From the NCBI RefSeq assembly GCF_001047135.2, contig NZ_DF968085.1, positions 1-64,000 on the forward strand: 64,000 nt of DNA, in the 5' to 3' direction. The notes beneath the pieces were generated by a model. It was given only the letters and a program-made list of their open reading frames with translations, had not been told where the DNA came from and did not search any database. Within the stretch, counting starts at the first letter, position 1; the number at the start of each line of letters is the position of its first letter. Below are positions 44,515 through 53,148 of the stretch, piece by piece. Both the position numbers and the translations under genes were made by a program. The DNA is from Fructobacillus tropaeoli. GTDB lineage: Bacteria; Bacillota; Bacilli; Lactobacillales; Lactobacillaceae.

Positions 44515-45039
44515 TTAAAATGGTAGGTCATCATCAGAAATATCAATTTCTGAATTATTGTTGGCCGCAAAGGGATTGGCCCCCTGCTGGTTACCACTTT
44601 GTTGGTTGTTATTTTGATTTGCGCTTGCAAATGGATCAGCGTTACCAAAGTCCTGGCTATTGCCAGAGAAGTCTTGACCTTGACCAGACCCATTTTGGGC
44701 CCGACGGCGTTCACTTTCAGCCTTTGATTCAAGTAGCGAGAAGTTATCAACGACAACTTCTGTTACATAAACACGTTGTCCGGCATTATTTTCATAATTA
44801 CGCGTTTGCAACCGACCTTCGATTGCCACCAAAGCCCCTTTACCAGTAAAGTTGGCAAAGTTTTCAGCTGATTTTCGCCAGATAACGGCGTTGATAAAAT
44901 CAGCTTCACGGTCTCCATTGGCATTGGTAAAGTTCCGATTCACGGCAAGTGAAAAGGAGCCAACCGCTACACCAGATTGGGTATAGCGCAATTCCACGTC
45001 ACGGGTTAACCGTCCAATTAAAACAACTCGATTAATCAT
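44515..45039 (-). CDS. ssb: single-stranded DNA-binding protein
   Basis: Coats ssDNA in replication and repair. The 174-residue protein has the OB fold at residues 1-105 ([51 protein letters not shown]), an Asn/Gln-rich linker and the acidic protein-binding tip DDDLPF. Between rpsF and rpsR, the usual order. Confidence 0.97.
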   Translation of the reverse strand: MINRVVLIGRLTRDVELRYTQSGVAVGSFSLAVNRNFTNANGDREADFINAVIWRKSAENFANFTGKGALVAIEGRLQTRNYENNAGQRVYVTEVVVDNFSLLESKAESERRRAQNGSGQGQDFSGNSQDFGNADPFASANQNNNQQSGNQQGANPFAANNNSEIDISDDDLPF

Positions 45040-45070
45040 CTTTTAGGTCCTTTCCCGGTGGAATTGTGTC

Positions 45071-45367
45071 TTATTCAGCGTCGCGCTTGACGATCATTTG
45101 ACGCAAGATGTCAGATGAGATCTTAGCCAAACGGTCAAATTCAGTTGCTGCTTCGTCTGATGCAGCGTTGAAGTTGATGACGTGGTAAGTACCTTCACGG
45201 TAACCAGCGATTTCGTAAGCGAAACGACGGTTAGACCAGTCAGCTGACTTAATAATTTCCGCACCGTTGTCAGTCAAGATCTTGTCAAAGCGTTCAACGA
45301 GCGCCTTTTTTGCATCTGCTTCCATGTCAGGGCGAATAATGTATGTTAATTCGTATGCTGTAGCCAT
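45071..45367 (-). CDS. rpsF: 30S ribosomal protein S6
   Basis: Partner of S18 on the small-subunit platform, 98 residues. [23 protein letters not shown] and [25 protein letters not shown] are family hallmarks. The ATG at 45367 has GGAGG eight bases upstream. The frame is open for 25 codons further, but that part is the structured leader. First gene of rpsF-ssb-rpsR. Confidence 0.97.
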   Translation of the reverse strand: MATAYELTYIIRPDMEADAKKALVERFDKILTDNGAEIIKSADWSNRRFAYEIAGYREGTYHVINFNAASDEAATEFDRLAKISSDILRQMIVKRDAE

Positions 45368-45384
45368 GTATTTTTCCTCCTTTT

Positions 45385-45440
45385 GGTCTCTGGCAACCAA
45401 ACGGCTGCAAGGAGTGCGTGCATTCTTTGCACTCACATCC
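45385..45440 (-). promoter_or_regulatory. possible S6:S18-binding leader of rpsF
   Basis: On the minus strand a GAGTGC/GCACTC stem (45412-45434) is followed by GCAGCC-GTTT-GGTTGC (45393-45408), which presents CCG at the loop, the element recognised by the S6:S18 complex in known rpsF leaders. The match is by eye and partial. Confidence 0.5.
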
Positions 45441-45507
45441 ATTTACTATACTAAATCAGGCGCCTTTTTGCAAGCACAACATCGTTTTCCACCGTTAATT
45501 CATTAGA

Positions 45508-45537
45508 CGAAAAGAGTCGGCCATTTCTGACCGACTC
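45508..45537 (-). terminator. terminator of nhaC
   Basis: GAGTCGG (45514-45520) and CCGACTC (45531-45537) pair, with CTTTT after on the minus strand. Confidence 0.8.
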
Positions 45538-45563
45538 CTGATTTTTTATAGCGAGTAAATAAC

Positions 45564-46937
45564 TTATTTGGCTACCTCGTCTTGGGAAGCCTGACGCAAT
45601 CCGATTCCAGTCAAAGCCGAAAGCAATGAAAAGACCGGTGAGAACAAGGCTAAAAAGGTAAAGGGCACGAAGGACAAGACTGGCACGTGAAGCGTCTGAC
45701 TTGCAAAGGCCCCGGCAACCCCCCATGGAACCAGGTAATTGGCAATCGCCCCGGAATCTTCCATTGCCCGCGATAAGGCCAATGGCGACAAGCCAAAGCG
45801 TTTGTAGTCTTCCTTAAAAATTTGTCCAGGTAACATCACTGACAGATATTGCTCACCCACTAAGAAGTTCGTAGCAATCCCCGTCAACAAGGTTGCAAAG
45901 ACGATGGACTTTTGACTCTTCAGGTACGAAACGATTGGATTCATCACTGCTCGTAAAATACCAAGGTTTGATAAGAGACCACCTAGGGCCAAGGCCAACA
46001 TGATCAACATGATGGTTTCCATCATCGCAGTCATCCCACCACGGTCCAACAAGGCAACCAGTGTCGCATTCGTTGATGGCGTCTTGTAACCGTTAACCAC
46101 CAAGTTCGCCCAGGCCTTCAAAGAGTGTCCAGACAACAGGTAGTAAACCGTATTGACCACCACGTTAATCAATAGTGATGGGATAGCCGGAATCTTAGCC
46201 AAAGCCGAAATCAGAATCAAGGCAATCGGTACGATTGTCCACCAGGTTGGCTGGATCAACTGTGTCACCGCTGCCGTCTTCACGCTAACCCCACCTGTAT
46301 GGTGAGCAGAGAAGCCAAAGGCAAAGGCTAAAATCAGTGTCACCGCCATTGCTGGCAAGGTTGTCCACATCAAGTTTTTCAAATGGGCGAAGAGATCAGT
46401 GCCAGAAACGGCGGCCGCCAAGTTAGTCGAGTCGGCCAATGGTGAGCTCTTATCCCCGAAGATAGCACCGGAAATAATCATCCCCGCTACCAAGGCTGGG
46501 TTAAAGCCCAGGGTTGTTCCAACCCCCATCAGGGCCACCCCGACCGTTGACATCGTCGTAAAGGCAGAACCAATCATCGTTCCAACTAAAGCAGAGGTTA
46601 ACAGCGCCGTTGGCAAAAACCAGGCTGGGTTAATTAATTTAAAGCCCAACCAAATCATGGTTGGAATCACGCCCGTCCCCAACCAAAGGGCAATCATTGA
46701 GCCAATCAACAAGAACAGGAACAAAGGCGCAATCCCGGCCTCAATTCCCTTAATCAAGGCAGCCTGCGCGTCTTGAAAAGTGACACCCGCTAGTCGCATG
46801 ACTAAGATAATCCAAGCAATGGCAACCAACAAAGGTGCAATTGGTGCAAGACCAAGGCCAATAATGCCCCCAGCCAAAATAAAAATGACACCGGCCAGAA
46901 GGCCAACTGCCAATTTACGGTTTACTTCACGTTGCAT
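45564..46937 (-). CDS. NhaC-family Na+/H+ antiporter
   Basis: A 457-residue polytopic membrane protein with about twelve hydrophobic segments. The family is recognised by GLGLAPIAPLLVAIAWI, FLLIGSMIALWLGTGVIPTMIW, the SAFTTMSTVGVALMGVGTTLG segment and FGDKSSPLADSTNLAAA, the ion-site region of NhaC. Exchanges sodium for protons, or malate/lactate in relatives; pH and salt homeostasis is the default reading. AAGGA precedes the ATG; the MFS gene upstream ends only 6 bases before, so the two are probably co-transcribed. Confidence 0.88.
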   Translation of the reverse strand: MQREVNRKLAVGLLAGVIFILAGGIIGLGLAPIAPLLVAIAWIILVMRLAGVTFQDAQAALIKGIEAGIAPLFLFLLIGSMIALWLGTGVIPTMIWLGFKLINPAWFLPTALLTSALVGTMIGSAFTTMSTVGVALMGVGTTLGFNPALVAGMIISGAIFGDKSSPLADSTNLAAAVSGTDLFAHLKNLMWTTLPAMAVTLILAFAFGFSAHHTGGVSVKTAAVTQLIQPTWWTIVPIALILISALAKIPAIPSLLINVVVNTVYYLLSGHSLKAWANLVVNGYKTPSTNATLVALLDRGGMTAMMETIMLIMLALALGGLLSNLGILRAVMNPIVSYLKSQKSIVFATLLTGIATNFLVGEQYLSVMLPGQIFKEDYKRFGLSPLALSRAMEDSGAIANYLVPWGVAGAFASQTLHVPVLSFVPFTFLALFSPVFSLLSALTGIGLRQASQDEVAK

Positions 46938-46943
46938 AAAAAA

Positions 46944-48170
46944 CTATTCCTTCTTTTTTCGGGCCACAATTAACAGACCCACATTTGCCACAATCATGGC
47001 GATAAATACGGAGAAGAACAGCGGGTTAAACCAACCATGGTCCAACATAATCCCTCCATACAGAGGCCCAACCATTCGTCCAAGTGAAATCATAATGCTG
47101 ACAAAGCCTTGTGCCTGACCGGAAACTTCTTTCGGCGTTAACTGGGCAACCCAGGCTGGTACCTGTGGTGACGCCAACATTTCCCCAAGAGTCAGTAACT
47201 CAAAAACCAAAACAATTTGCCAGAATTGGTCAACAAACAACATTAAAATAAATGATGAGGCAAAGACAAAGCCACCCGTAATTACCGAGAGACGATACGG
47301 ATGCTTATTTGCCCAAGTTGAAATTATCTTTTGAAAAAGGATAATTGTCAAGCCATTCAAGACCCAGAGGTCTGCATAATGACGGGTTGAAATCCCAATC
47401 GAGCGTAAATGTGGGGCCATAACGGTTTCCCACAGCATATAAGAAAGATAAATGACAAAGAGGAAGGCGGCCAAAAACCAAAGTAACGGTGACATCTCAA
47501 ACTTAGCGGGTTCCTTAACCGCTTCTTGGTCGCGCGTCAGGATTGGTTCTGCATGATCTTCGTGACTGATTTCTTCAGCCTGATCATCATCCATGACTGG
47601 CGCAATGTCCGTATTGACATTAAAAATGCTGACCGCAATCCCTGTCAAAATCAGAAAAAGCGTCGCTGCCAAAAGCATTAACCACTGGAAACCGTAGTCA
47701 AAAAGATAGCCAACGGCTAAGGTTCCAATTACCACCCCAACATTAAGGACGATGTACATATTATTAAAAATAATTCGTGTGTTCTTGCCGGTCACGGTCG
47801 TTGCATAAGCATTAAGCAGCGTGTTAACCGAACCAATCCCAAATGAAGCTGTCATCATCAAAAAGGCAAAGACCGGCCAGCCATTATAGAAGAACAAGGT
47901 CACCAAGGAGAAAAAGGCGATTAAACTGGCCCCAATCAATGTTGGATAAGGTCGCCAACGGTCAAAGAGCTTACCGGCAATGTAGGCTCCCAAAATATTC
48001 ATCAGGGAAGAAAACAAAATAACAACACCTGACATCGTCAAATCTTGCCCCAAAGAAACGGTCATGTGGAGGGTTGTGACGGGCCAAATCATGGCATTAC
48101 CAGTATTGGCGAATAAATTGGCTGTTAAGAGCCAGCGTTCTGATAATTTTTTGCTTTGAATGACTTGCAT
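46944..48170 (-). CDS. MFS transporter, probable drug efflux type
   Basis: A 408-residue major-facilitator protein with twelve predicted helices in two halves, separated by a charged cytoplasmic loop (DDDQAEEISHEDHAEPILTR, about residues 197-216). The loop between helices 2 and 3, GKLFDRWRPYPTLIGA, is the MFS motif A. The DHA1-like drug-exporter group fits best, but the substrate is unknown. AGGGGGG precedes the ATG. The upstream region holds a CATGAA/TTCATG dyad and two GTAAG-N2-CTTAC sites that could regulate it; no regulator gene is adjacent. Confidence 0.82.
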   Translation of the reverse strand: MQVIQSKKLSERWLLTANLFANTGNAMIWPVTTLHMTVSLGQDLTMSGVVILFSSLMNILGAYIAGKLFDRWRPYPTLIGASLIAFFSLVTLFFYNGWPVFAFLMMTASFGIGSVNTLLNAYATTVTGKNTRIIFNNMYIVLNVGVVIGTLAVGYLFDYGFQWLMLLAATLFLILTGIAVSIFNVNTDIAPVMDDDQAEEISHEDHAEPILTRDQEAVKEPAKFEMSPLLWFLAAFLFVIYLSYMLWETVMAPHLRSIGISTRHYADLWVLNGLTIILFQKIISTWANKHPYRLSVITGGFVFASSFILMLFVDQFWQIVLVFELLTLGEMLASPQVPAWVAQLTPKEVSGQAQGFVSIMISLGRMVGPLYGGIMLDHGWFNPLFFSVFIAMIVANVGLLIVARKKKE

Positions 48171-48199
48171 AATCCCCCCTTATTATTACATTAGTATAA

Positions 48200-48217
48200 C
48201 ATGAATGTTCTTTCATG
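48200..48217. promoter_or_regulatory. CATGAA-N6-TTCATG dyad before the MFS gene
   Basis: CATGAA (48200-48205) and TTCATG (48212-48217) lie just upstream of a TATACT -10 candidate of the MFS gene on the minus strand. Confidence 0.45.
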
Positions 48218-48249
48218 CTGGGTTATTTAGCTTTTTTCACCCACTAAAT

Positions 48250-48295
48250 GTAAGTGCTTACTTTTTTGTTTGGAAAAATAAATGTAAGTGCTTAC
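48250..48295. promoter_or_regulatory. pair of GTAAGTGCTTAC operator-like sites
   Basis: Identical 12-mers at 48250-48261 and 48284-48295, within longer direct copies (AAATGTAAGTGCTTACTT), 34 bp apart. Each has 5-bp inverted arms around TG. They lie between the divergent MFS and zwf genes. Confidence 0.65.
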
Positions 48296-48366
48296 TTCTT
48301 TTTGGCTCTAAGGGTTAGAGTTTTTTCAATTCTGACCTTTTTTGTGATTTTTTTGCTCGTTTCCGT

Positions 48367-48372
48367 TATAAT
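48367..48372 (+). promoter_or_regulatory. -10 box of zwf
   Basis: TATAAT, 34 bases before the zwf ATG, which has AAAGGGG six bases upstream. Confidence 0.55.
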
Positions 48373-48406
48373 AATAACGAACGCAAAATAGATAAAGGGG
48401 ACTCTT

Positions 48407-49867
48407 ATGGTTGCAGAACTTAATACTTTAGTAACTTTCTTCGGCGCAACTGGCGATTTGGCCAAGCGCTTGCTTTACCCATCAGTCTTTAACTTATATA
48501 AAAAGGGCTACTTGGCAGAACACTTCGCCGTGGTTGGAACCGCTCGTCAGGACTTGACGGACGCTGAATACCAAGACATGGTCAAGGAATCAATCTCAGC
48601 TGGTCAAGACGAAAAGCAGGTTGCTGATTTTATCGCCCACTTTTCTTACCGTGCCTCTGACGTAACCGATGCTGATGGTTACGTTGGCCTGAAGAAGGAA
48701 ATCGAAAACGCCTCTGAAAAGTTTGGTGTTGTTGGCAACCGCATCTTCTACATGTCTGTTGCCCCTCGCTTCTTTGGAACAATCGCGAAGTTCTTGAAGT
48801 CTGAAGGACTTTTGGCCGACAAGGGCTACAACCGCATCATGATTGAAAAGCCTTTCGGAACTTCTTATGCAACGGCCGAAAAGCTCCAAAACGAATTAAC
48901 GGAAGCCTTCAACGAAGACCAGGTTTACCGTATCGATCACTTCTTGGGCAAGGAAATGGTCTTGAACATCGCGCCATTGCGCTTTGGTAACCCATTGATT
49001 AACAACGCCTGGAACAAGGACTACATCAAGAACGTCCAAGTTACTTTGGCCGAAACGTTGGGTGTCGAAGAACGTGCTGGTTACTACGACACCGCCGGTG
49101 CCCTCTTGGACATGATTCAAAACCACACGATGCAAATCATCGGTTGGTTGGCCATGGAAGAACCAAAGGACTTCTCTGACGTCGCCATCCGTGACGCCAA
49201 GAACGCCGCCTTCTCTGCCCTTGAAATTTATGACGAAGCCGGTGTCAACCGTTACTTCGTTCGTGGACAATACGATGCTGGCAAGACTGCTGGTCACATT
49301 GCCTACAACCAAGAACCAGACGTTCCAGCCAATTCAAAGACAAACACTTATATCGCTGGTGAATTGCACTTCAACACCCCTCGTTGGGAAGGCGTGCCAT
49401 TCTATGTCCGTTCAGGAAAGCGCATGACCAAGAAGACGACTCGCATTGACGTTGTCTTCAAGGCCGGTGCCTTCTCATTTGGTTCTGCTCAAGAGCCACA
49501 AGAAACAGTGCTTTCAATCGTGGTTTCACCAGATGAACAAATCACTTGGTCATTGAATGCCAAGGAAGTTTCTGACAACTTCAACACTCAAACGATTAAG
49601 TTGAACTGGGCACCAACAGCCGAACAAAAGGCTGTTACGCCAGCACCTTACGAACGGATGCTCCATGATGCCATGGACGGTAACGGATCAAACTTCGCTG
49701 ACTGGCACGGTGTTGCCACTGCCTGGAAGTTTACCGACGCCATCTCAGATGTCTACGCTGCCGACAAGGCACCGCTTGAAATTTACGAATCTGACACCAT
49801 GGGCCCACAAGCCGCTGATGACCTTTTGGCCAAGAACGGCGACGCTTGGGTTTTCCGAGGCGAATAA
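48407..49867 (+). CDS. zwf: glucose-6-phosphate 1-dehydrogenase
   Basis: Oxidises glucose-6-phosphate to 6-phosphogluconolactone, the entry to the phosphoketolase pathway. The 486-residue protein closely matches the well-studied Leuconostoc mesenteroides enzyme in length and sequence. Coenzyme loop FFGATGDLAKRLLYPSVF; the VGTARQ segment keeps the Arg-Gln pair that in the Leuconostoc enzyme allows both NAD+ and NADP+, so dual use is likely. Substrate motif RIDHFLGKE with catalytic His, and EKPFGTSYATA. Codons are strongly biased to the preferred set, which fits high expression. Own promoter and terminator. Confidence 0.97.
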   Translation: MVAELNTLVTFFGATGDLAKRLLYPSVFNLYKKGYLAEHFAVVGTARQDLTDAEYQDMVKESISAGQDEKQVADFIAHFSYRASDVTDADGYVGLKKEIENASEKFGVVGNRIFYMSVAPRFFGTIAKFLKSEGLLADKGYNRIMIEKPFGTSYATAEKLQNELTEAFNEDQVYRIDHFLGKEMVLNIAPLRFGNPLINNAWNKDYIKNVQVTLAETLGVEERAGYYDTAGALLDMIQNHTMQIIGWLAMEEPKDFSDVAIRDAKNAAFSALEIYDEAGVNRYFVRGQYDAGKTAGHIAYNQEPDVPANSKTNTYIAGELHFNTPRWEGVPFYVRSGKRMTKKTTRIDVVFKAGAFSFGSAQEPQETVLSIVVSPDEQITWSLNAKEVSDNFNTQTIKLNWAPTAEQKAVTPAPYERMLHDAMDGNGSNFADWHGVATAWKFTDAISDVYAADKAPLEIYESDTMGPQAADDLLAKNGDAWVFRGE

Positions 49868-49882
49868 GCTTTTCAAACTAAG

Positions 49883-49908
49883 AAAGTCCACTTCAGTGGG
49901 CTTTTTTT
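49883..49908 (+). terminator. terminator of zwf
   Basis: AGTCCAC and GTGGGCT arms, then seven T's. Confidence 0.85.
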
Positions 49909-49930
49909 CTTTCACAAAAATCAGTTCACA

Positions 49931-49962
49931 AAAAAGCACTGACCTTTAGGTCAGTGCTTTTT
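49931..49962. terminator. bidirectional terminator of zwf and GNAT gene
   Basis: AAAAAGCACTGACC and GGTCAGTGCTTTTT perfect arms with a TTTA loop. Confidence 0.9.
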
Positions 49963-49963
49963 G

Positions 49964-50479
49964 CTAATTTAAAACTTTTTCCATTAAAATGTCACGCTGG
50001 GCATCCGTTCCCAGCTGGAACACATGGTCGGAAAAGGGCGTAAAGCCAATTTTTTGGTAAAAAGCGAGTGCGTTTTGATTGTGTTCCCAAACGCCCAACC
50101 ACACCCGACTATTGCCAAGTGCATTCGCCTGGTCAAAGGCCTGGTCCAGCAACTGCCGACCCAAACCAAGACGTTGAAAGGCAGCCAAGAGGTAAATTCG
50201 TTCGACTTCAAGTGAACCGTCGCCCTGCTCTTCTGACTGGGCCGAACCCCAATTGACCTTTAAATAACCCGCCAACTCATCTTCATGAAAGACAAAATAG
50301 AACTTGCTCTCTGGATTTTCCACTTCCGCCAGTAATTTATCAGTAGCATAAGCGGTATCCAAGTATTCGTTTAAATCAGCCGCTGAATTATCATCGGCAA
50401 AGGTCTCCGCAAATGTTTTCCGGCTAATATCCTGTAAGTCGGCAATATCCGCGACCGTTACTTCTTTCATTTTGTCCAT
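49964..50479 (-). CDS. GNAT-family N-acetyltransferase
   Basis: A 171-residue acetyltransferase. ERIYLLAAFQRLGLGRQLLDQA is the strand-4/acetyl-CoA loop (Q-R-L-G-L-G), followed by VWLGVWEHNQNALAFYQKIGF, typical of the PaiA-like/polyamine and YhbS-like groups. Substrate unknown. GGAG is seven bases before the ATG at 50479. It is 16 bases after the HD-domain gene and may be co-transcribed with it. Confidence 0.87.
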   Translation of the reverse strand: MDKMKEVTVADIADLQDISRKTFAETFADDNSAADLNEYLDTAYATDKLLAEVENPESKFYFVFHEDELAGYLKVNWGSAQSEEQGDGSLEVERIYLLAAFQRLGLGRQLLDQAFDQANALGNSRVWLGVWEHNQNALAFYQKIGFTPFSDHVFQLGTDAQRDILMEKVLN

Positions 50480-50495
50480 CAATTCACTCCTTCTC

Positions 50496-51176
50496 TTACT
50501 GCACCCGAAAGGCCGGGTCCGACAACGCCTCTGTTTCGCGCTGAAATTCGGCCAAAAAGTTTTCCATAAAGGCAGACCGTCGCTGACCTTCTTCTTGTCC
50601 GGCCGGCGTATTCAATTGATCCGCTAATTTCAATAACTTTTCATAAAAATGGTTAACAGAAGTAGTTTGGTGGTGACGGTATTGGTCCTTCGTTTGCAGT
50701 TGCACTGGTTTAATCGCTGGGTCATACAGTGGATGGCCCTTTTGCCCACCATAAGCAAATGTCCGAGCAATCCCAATTGCTCCCAACGCTTCCAAGCGAT
50801 CAGCATCTTGGACATACTGACCTAATAAGGGAAGGTCATAGTGTTTTTTCAGGTTGGCGGAATAGGAGAGGTGGGTAATTGTTTCGGCTACCAACGCCTG
50901 GCCAATCGGCGCAATCCCAGACTCACGAAGTAAGTCTTCCACTAAAACTTCCTGAGCAGCAACATCCGCCACCACCTTATCGTCGATGGTGTCGTGAAGC
51001 AAGGCCGCGGCCTCCAAAATTGCCTGGTCCTGTTCACTGACCTGACCATGGTCTTCCTCGTAGAGTGTGACTGCCAACCGAGCCACTTGCTTGGCATGCA
51101 AAAAATCATGCCCAGAAGTGTCATCCTGCAATGTTTCTCTTGAAAAGTTTCGAATCGCCGTTAAGTTAATTGCCAC
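50496..51176 (-). CDS. HD-domain phosphohydrolase
   Basis: A 226-residue protein of the HD superfamily of metal-dependent phosphohydrolases. Ligands are visible: His in [15 protein letters not shown], the HD pair in [12 protein letters not shown], and the late Asp in [16 protein letters not shown]. Closest by pattern to the YpgQ/YedJ group, some of which hydrolyse (d)NTPs; substrate is not certain. It starts with GTG preceded by AAGGGG at six bases. Lies between the XRE gene and the GNAT gene on the same strand. Confidence 0.87.
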   Translation of the reverse strand: MAINLTAIRNFSRETLQDDTSGHDFLHAKQVARLAVTLYEEDHGQVSEQDQAILEAAALLHDTIDDKVVADVAAQEVLVEDLLRESGIAPIGQALVAETITHLSYSANLKKHYDLPLLGQYVQDADRLEALGAIGIARTFAYGGQKGHPLYDPAIKPVQLQTKDQYRHHQTTSVNHFYEKLLKLADQLNTPAGQEEGQRRSAFMENFLAEFQRETEALSDPAFRVQ

Positions 51177-51192
51177 TAGATACCCCTTCTAT

Positions 51193-51495
51193 TCAAAAAC
51201 GCCCCTTCGTTCGAATGTTTAATCGGAGCAAAAACTCCTCAAATGTCCAACCGTAGAGGTAGCAAAAAGACAGTAAGAGGGTCAAATCAGGACTGACCTT
51301 CCCCGCCTCATACTTAGAAACCGCACTTTGACAAATGTTCAACGCATCCGCCACCTGAACCTGTGTCAAATGGGCTTCCTTGCGTCCAACTTTGAGTTCG
51401 TGAGCAATCTTCTTTTGGAGCCGATAGCGAAAAGAAAGGTCTCTTAAAACCTTTTTCAAATCACCAGACGGTCCCCAGTTGAAATTTGTGACCAT
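51193..51495 (-). CDS. XRE-family helix-turn-helix regulator
   Basis: A 100-residue DNA-binding protein. The HTH is at about residues 42-77: TQVQVADALNICQSAVSKYEAGKVSPDL. The N-terminal 35 residues are basic. GGAGG lies just before the ATG. It is 16 bases upstream of the HD gene, so the three genes XRE-HD-GNAT form a likely unit; target and ligand are unknown. Confidence 0.82.
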   Translation of the reverse strand: MVTNFNWGPSGDLKKVLRDLSFRYRLQKKIAHELKVGRKEAHLTQVQVADALNICQSAVSKYEAGKVSPDLTLLLSFCYLYGWTFEEFLLRLNIRTKGRF

Positions 51496-51687
51496 ATTAC
51501 GTCCTCCAATGAATGAAGAGCGTAATCAAAAAATTCCTATACTAAATTCTTGCCTCTATTGTAACGAAAAACGACCAAATTTGCACCGTAGATTATCGCG
51601 CCAAGAAAAAGCCGGTTCGTTGCTAATTAAAAAGCCACGAATACTGATTTTTCAGCAATTCGGAGCACTTTTTAACAAGATTAATTT

Positions 51688-52182
51688 TTATAGGTAAATA
51701 CCAGAAATGGGTAATCCAAGAGCCACCAAGTAAACGGCCCAACCAAAGATTAAATAACCGACCATCTCGACCGCTAATTCGTAAACAGAACGATGCCAGA
51801 AAAACGGAATCGTCTTAAAAGCTGGTAGAAAAAGAATATCAACCACGATCCAAAGAACGAAGCCAAACATCGTGCCCAGCCCATAGGTCAGGCGGCCATC
51901 AAAGTTTGCGGCTAGAACAAAGAAGATAGCCACCAGCATCGAGTAAACGTAGTAAACACTGAGGGCAACGACCGGAACAGCCTGGTCGCCGGCAACGGTC
52001 AGACTTTTTTGCGCTTCTTTTTTAGTTAAACCAAGTTGCTGTAAGAAAACCGTAATCGGTCCATTTGCCGTAGCCATTTGACTGCGGGGAGGCAGGGTTT
52101 TCGTCCAACCGAATCGGACCATGCCGCCAAACAAACCAGCAAGGGCACCGACCCAAACTGTGTTAAAGATGATGTTGAACAT
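51688..52182 (-). CDS. YagU family (DUF1440) membrane protein
   Basis: A 164-residue inner membrane protein. The signature is the first helix followed by GGMVRFGWTKTLPPRSQ, then three more hydrophobic segments (about 70-90, 96-116, 135-158). E. coli YagU has been linked to acid resistance; function here is unknown. The ATG at 52182 has GGAG ten bases upstream. Divergent from the PEBP gene. Confidence 0.82.
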   Translation of the reverse strand: MFNIIFNTVWVGALAGLFGGMVRFGWTKTLPPRSQMATANGPITVFLQQLGLTKKEAQKSLTVAGDQAVPVVALSVYYVYSMLVAIFFVLAANFDGRLTYGLGTMFGFVLWIVVDILFLPAFKTIPFFWHRSVYELAVEMVGYLIFGWAVYLVALGLPISGIYL

Positions 52183-52280
52183 AGAACTGTTTCTCCTCAA
52201 ATAATTCTTTTTAATCATAACACTTTGCCCTTAGAAAAAGCAGTGTTATAATGCAGAAAAAGACGATAGGAGTCACATTT

Positions 52281-52829
52281 ATGCAGATTCAAGTGACAAC
52301 AGAAGATGGCTACTTGCCAGACGCTTACAGCAAGTTTGCCAACGATAGCGAAAAATCAGGTCGCTACCCCATTCAATCATTTCCCTTTGAGGTGACAGAC
52401 CTCCCCGCTGGCACCAAGTACCTGTCCTGGGCTTTCATTGATTTTGATTCAATTCCCGTGATGGGTTTTCCTTGGATTCATTGGCTAGCTGCCAACTACC
52501 CGGTGACTCAAGACACGGTCTCGATACCAGCGAACTTAGCCCAACTCGCTGCTAATCATGAAACAGACGTTGTCAATGATGGTTTCGTCCAGGGGGAAAA
52601 TTCCTCTTATTCTCGCTATATTCAAGAAAAAGATTCCAAACTCAAGCAGACTTATATCGGTCCCGTACCACCAGACCATGACCACCGTTACACCCTGATG
52701 GTGATTGCTTGCAGGGAGAAATTGCCTGTGAAAACCGGATTTTTCTTAAACGAACTTCATCACTTAAAGCAAGACAATCCAGCCATCATTTTGGCTGATA
52801 CAAGCGTTGATATCTTAGCCAAAGCCTAG
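52281..52829 (+). CDS. YbhB/YbcL-family PEBP-like protein
   Basis: A 182-residue protein of the phosphatidylethanolamine-binding/Raf-kinase-inhibitor-like family. YLSWAFIDFDSIPVMGFPWIHWLAANYP carries the ligand-site DxD...HW pattern and GPVPPDHDHRYTLMVIA the conserved GPxPPxxxHRY motif. Bacterial roles are unclear. The ATG at 52281 has GGAG nearby; an earlier ATG in frame lacks one. The last 35 bases around its stop recur in diverged form 66 bases downstream. Confidence 0.9.
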   Translation: MQIQVTTEDGYLPDAYSKFANDSEKSGRYPIQSFPFEVTDLPAGTKYLSWAFIDFDSIPVMGFPWIHWLAANYPVTQDTVSIPANLAQLAANHETDVVNDGFVQGENSSYSRYIQEKDSKLKQTYIGPVPPDHDHRYTLMVIACREKLPVKTGFFLNELHHLKQDNPAIILADTSVDILAKA

Positions 52830-52906
52830 TGGTTTTCACCAATAGCCAACTACTGACCGAAAACGACGCTTGTTGATATCTTGACCACAGCTTAACGATT
52901 ATCACC
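52806..52906 (+). repeat. diverged direct repeat of the PEBP gene end
   Basis: 52806-52840 and 52872-52906 match at 27 of 35 positions by eye, starting GTTGATATCTT and ending in ATCACC/TTCACC. The first copy holds the last codons and stop of the gene, the second lies outside it. Confidence 0.6.
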
Positions 52907-53148
52907 GTAAAAACACTTTTTAAAAGTTTAAGTTTCACATTTTTTGTCTAAGAAATGCTTAAGCTTGTCCTGGTCATTTTTTTCTTTGGTATACTTAACC
53001 CTTGGATGGCACTTGCAAATCCTGATTTTTTCAGGAGTACTCGGCGAAACTTTTTCATATAAAGCTGTCAATCAACTATTGCGTTTTTTGACAACCCGGA
53101 AACAAGTTCTATATCCTGGTATTTAAGATACAAACGGAGGATTGTCTG
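52907..53148 (+). promoter_or_regulatory. intergenic region with promoter of the DUF536 gene
   Basis: No gene seen. TTGACA (53088-53093) and TATCCT (53112-53117) are 18 bases apart. A small CCTGA-TTTTT-TCAGG hairpin lies at about 53022-53036 and a TATACT box at about 52990. Confidence 0.5.
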
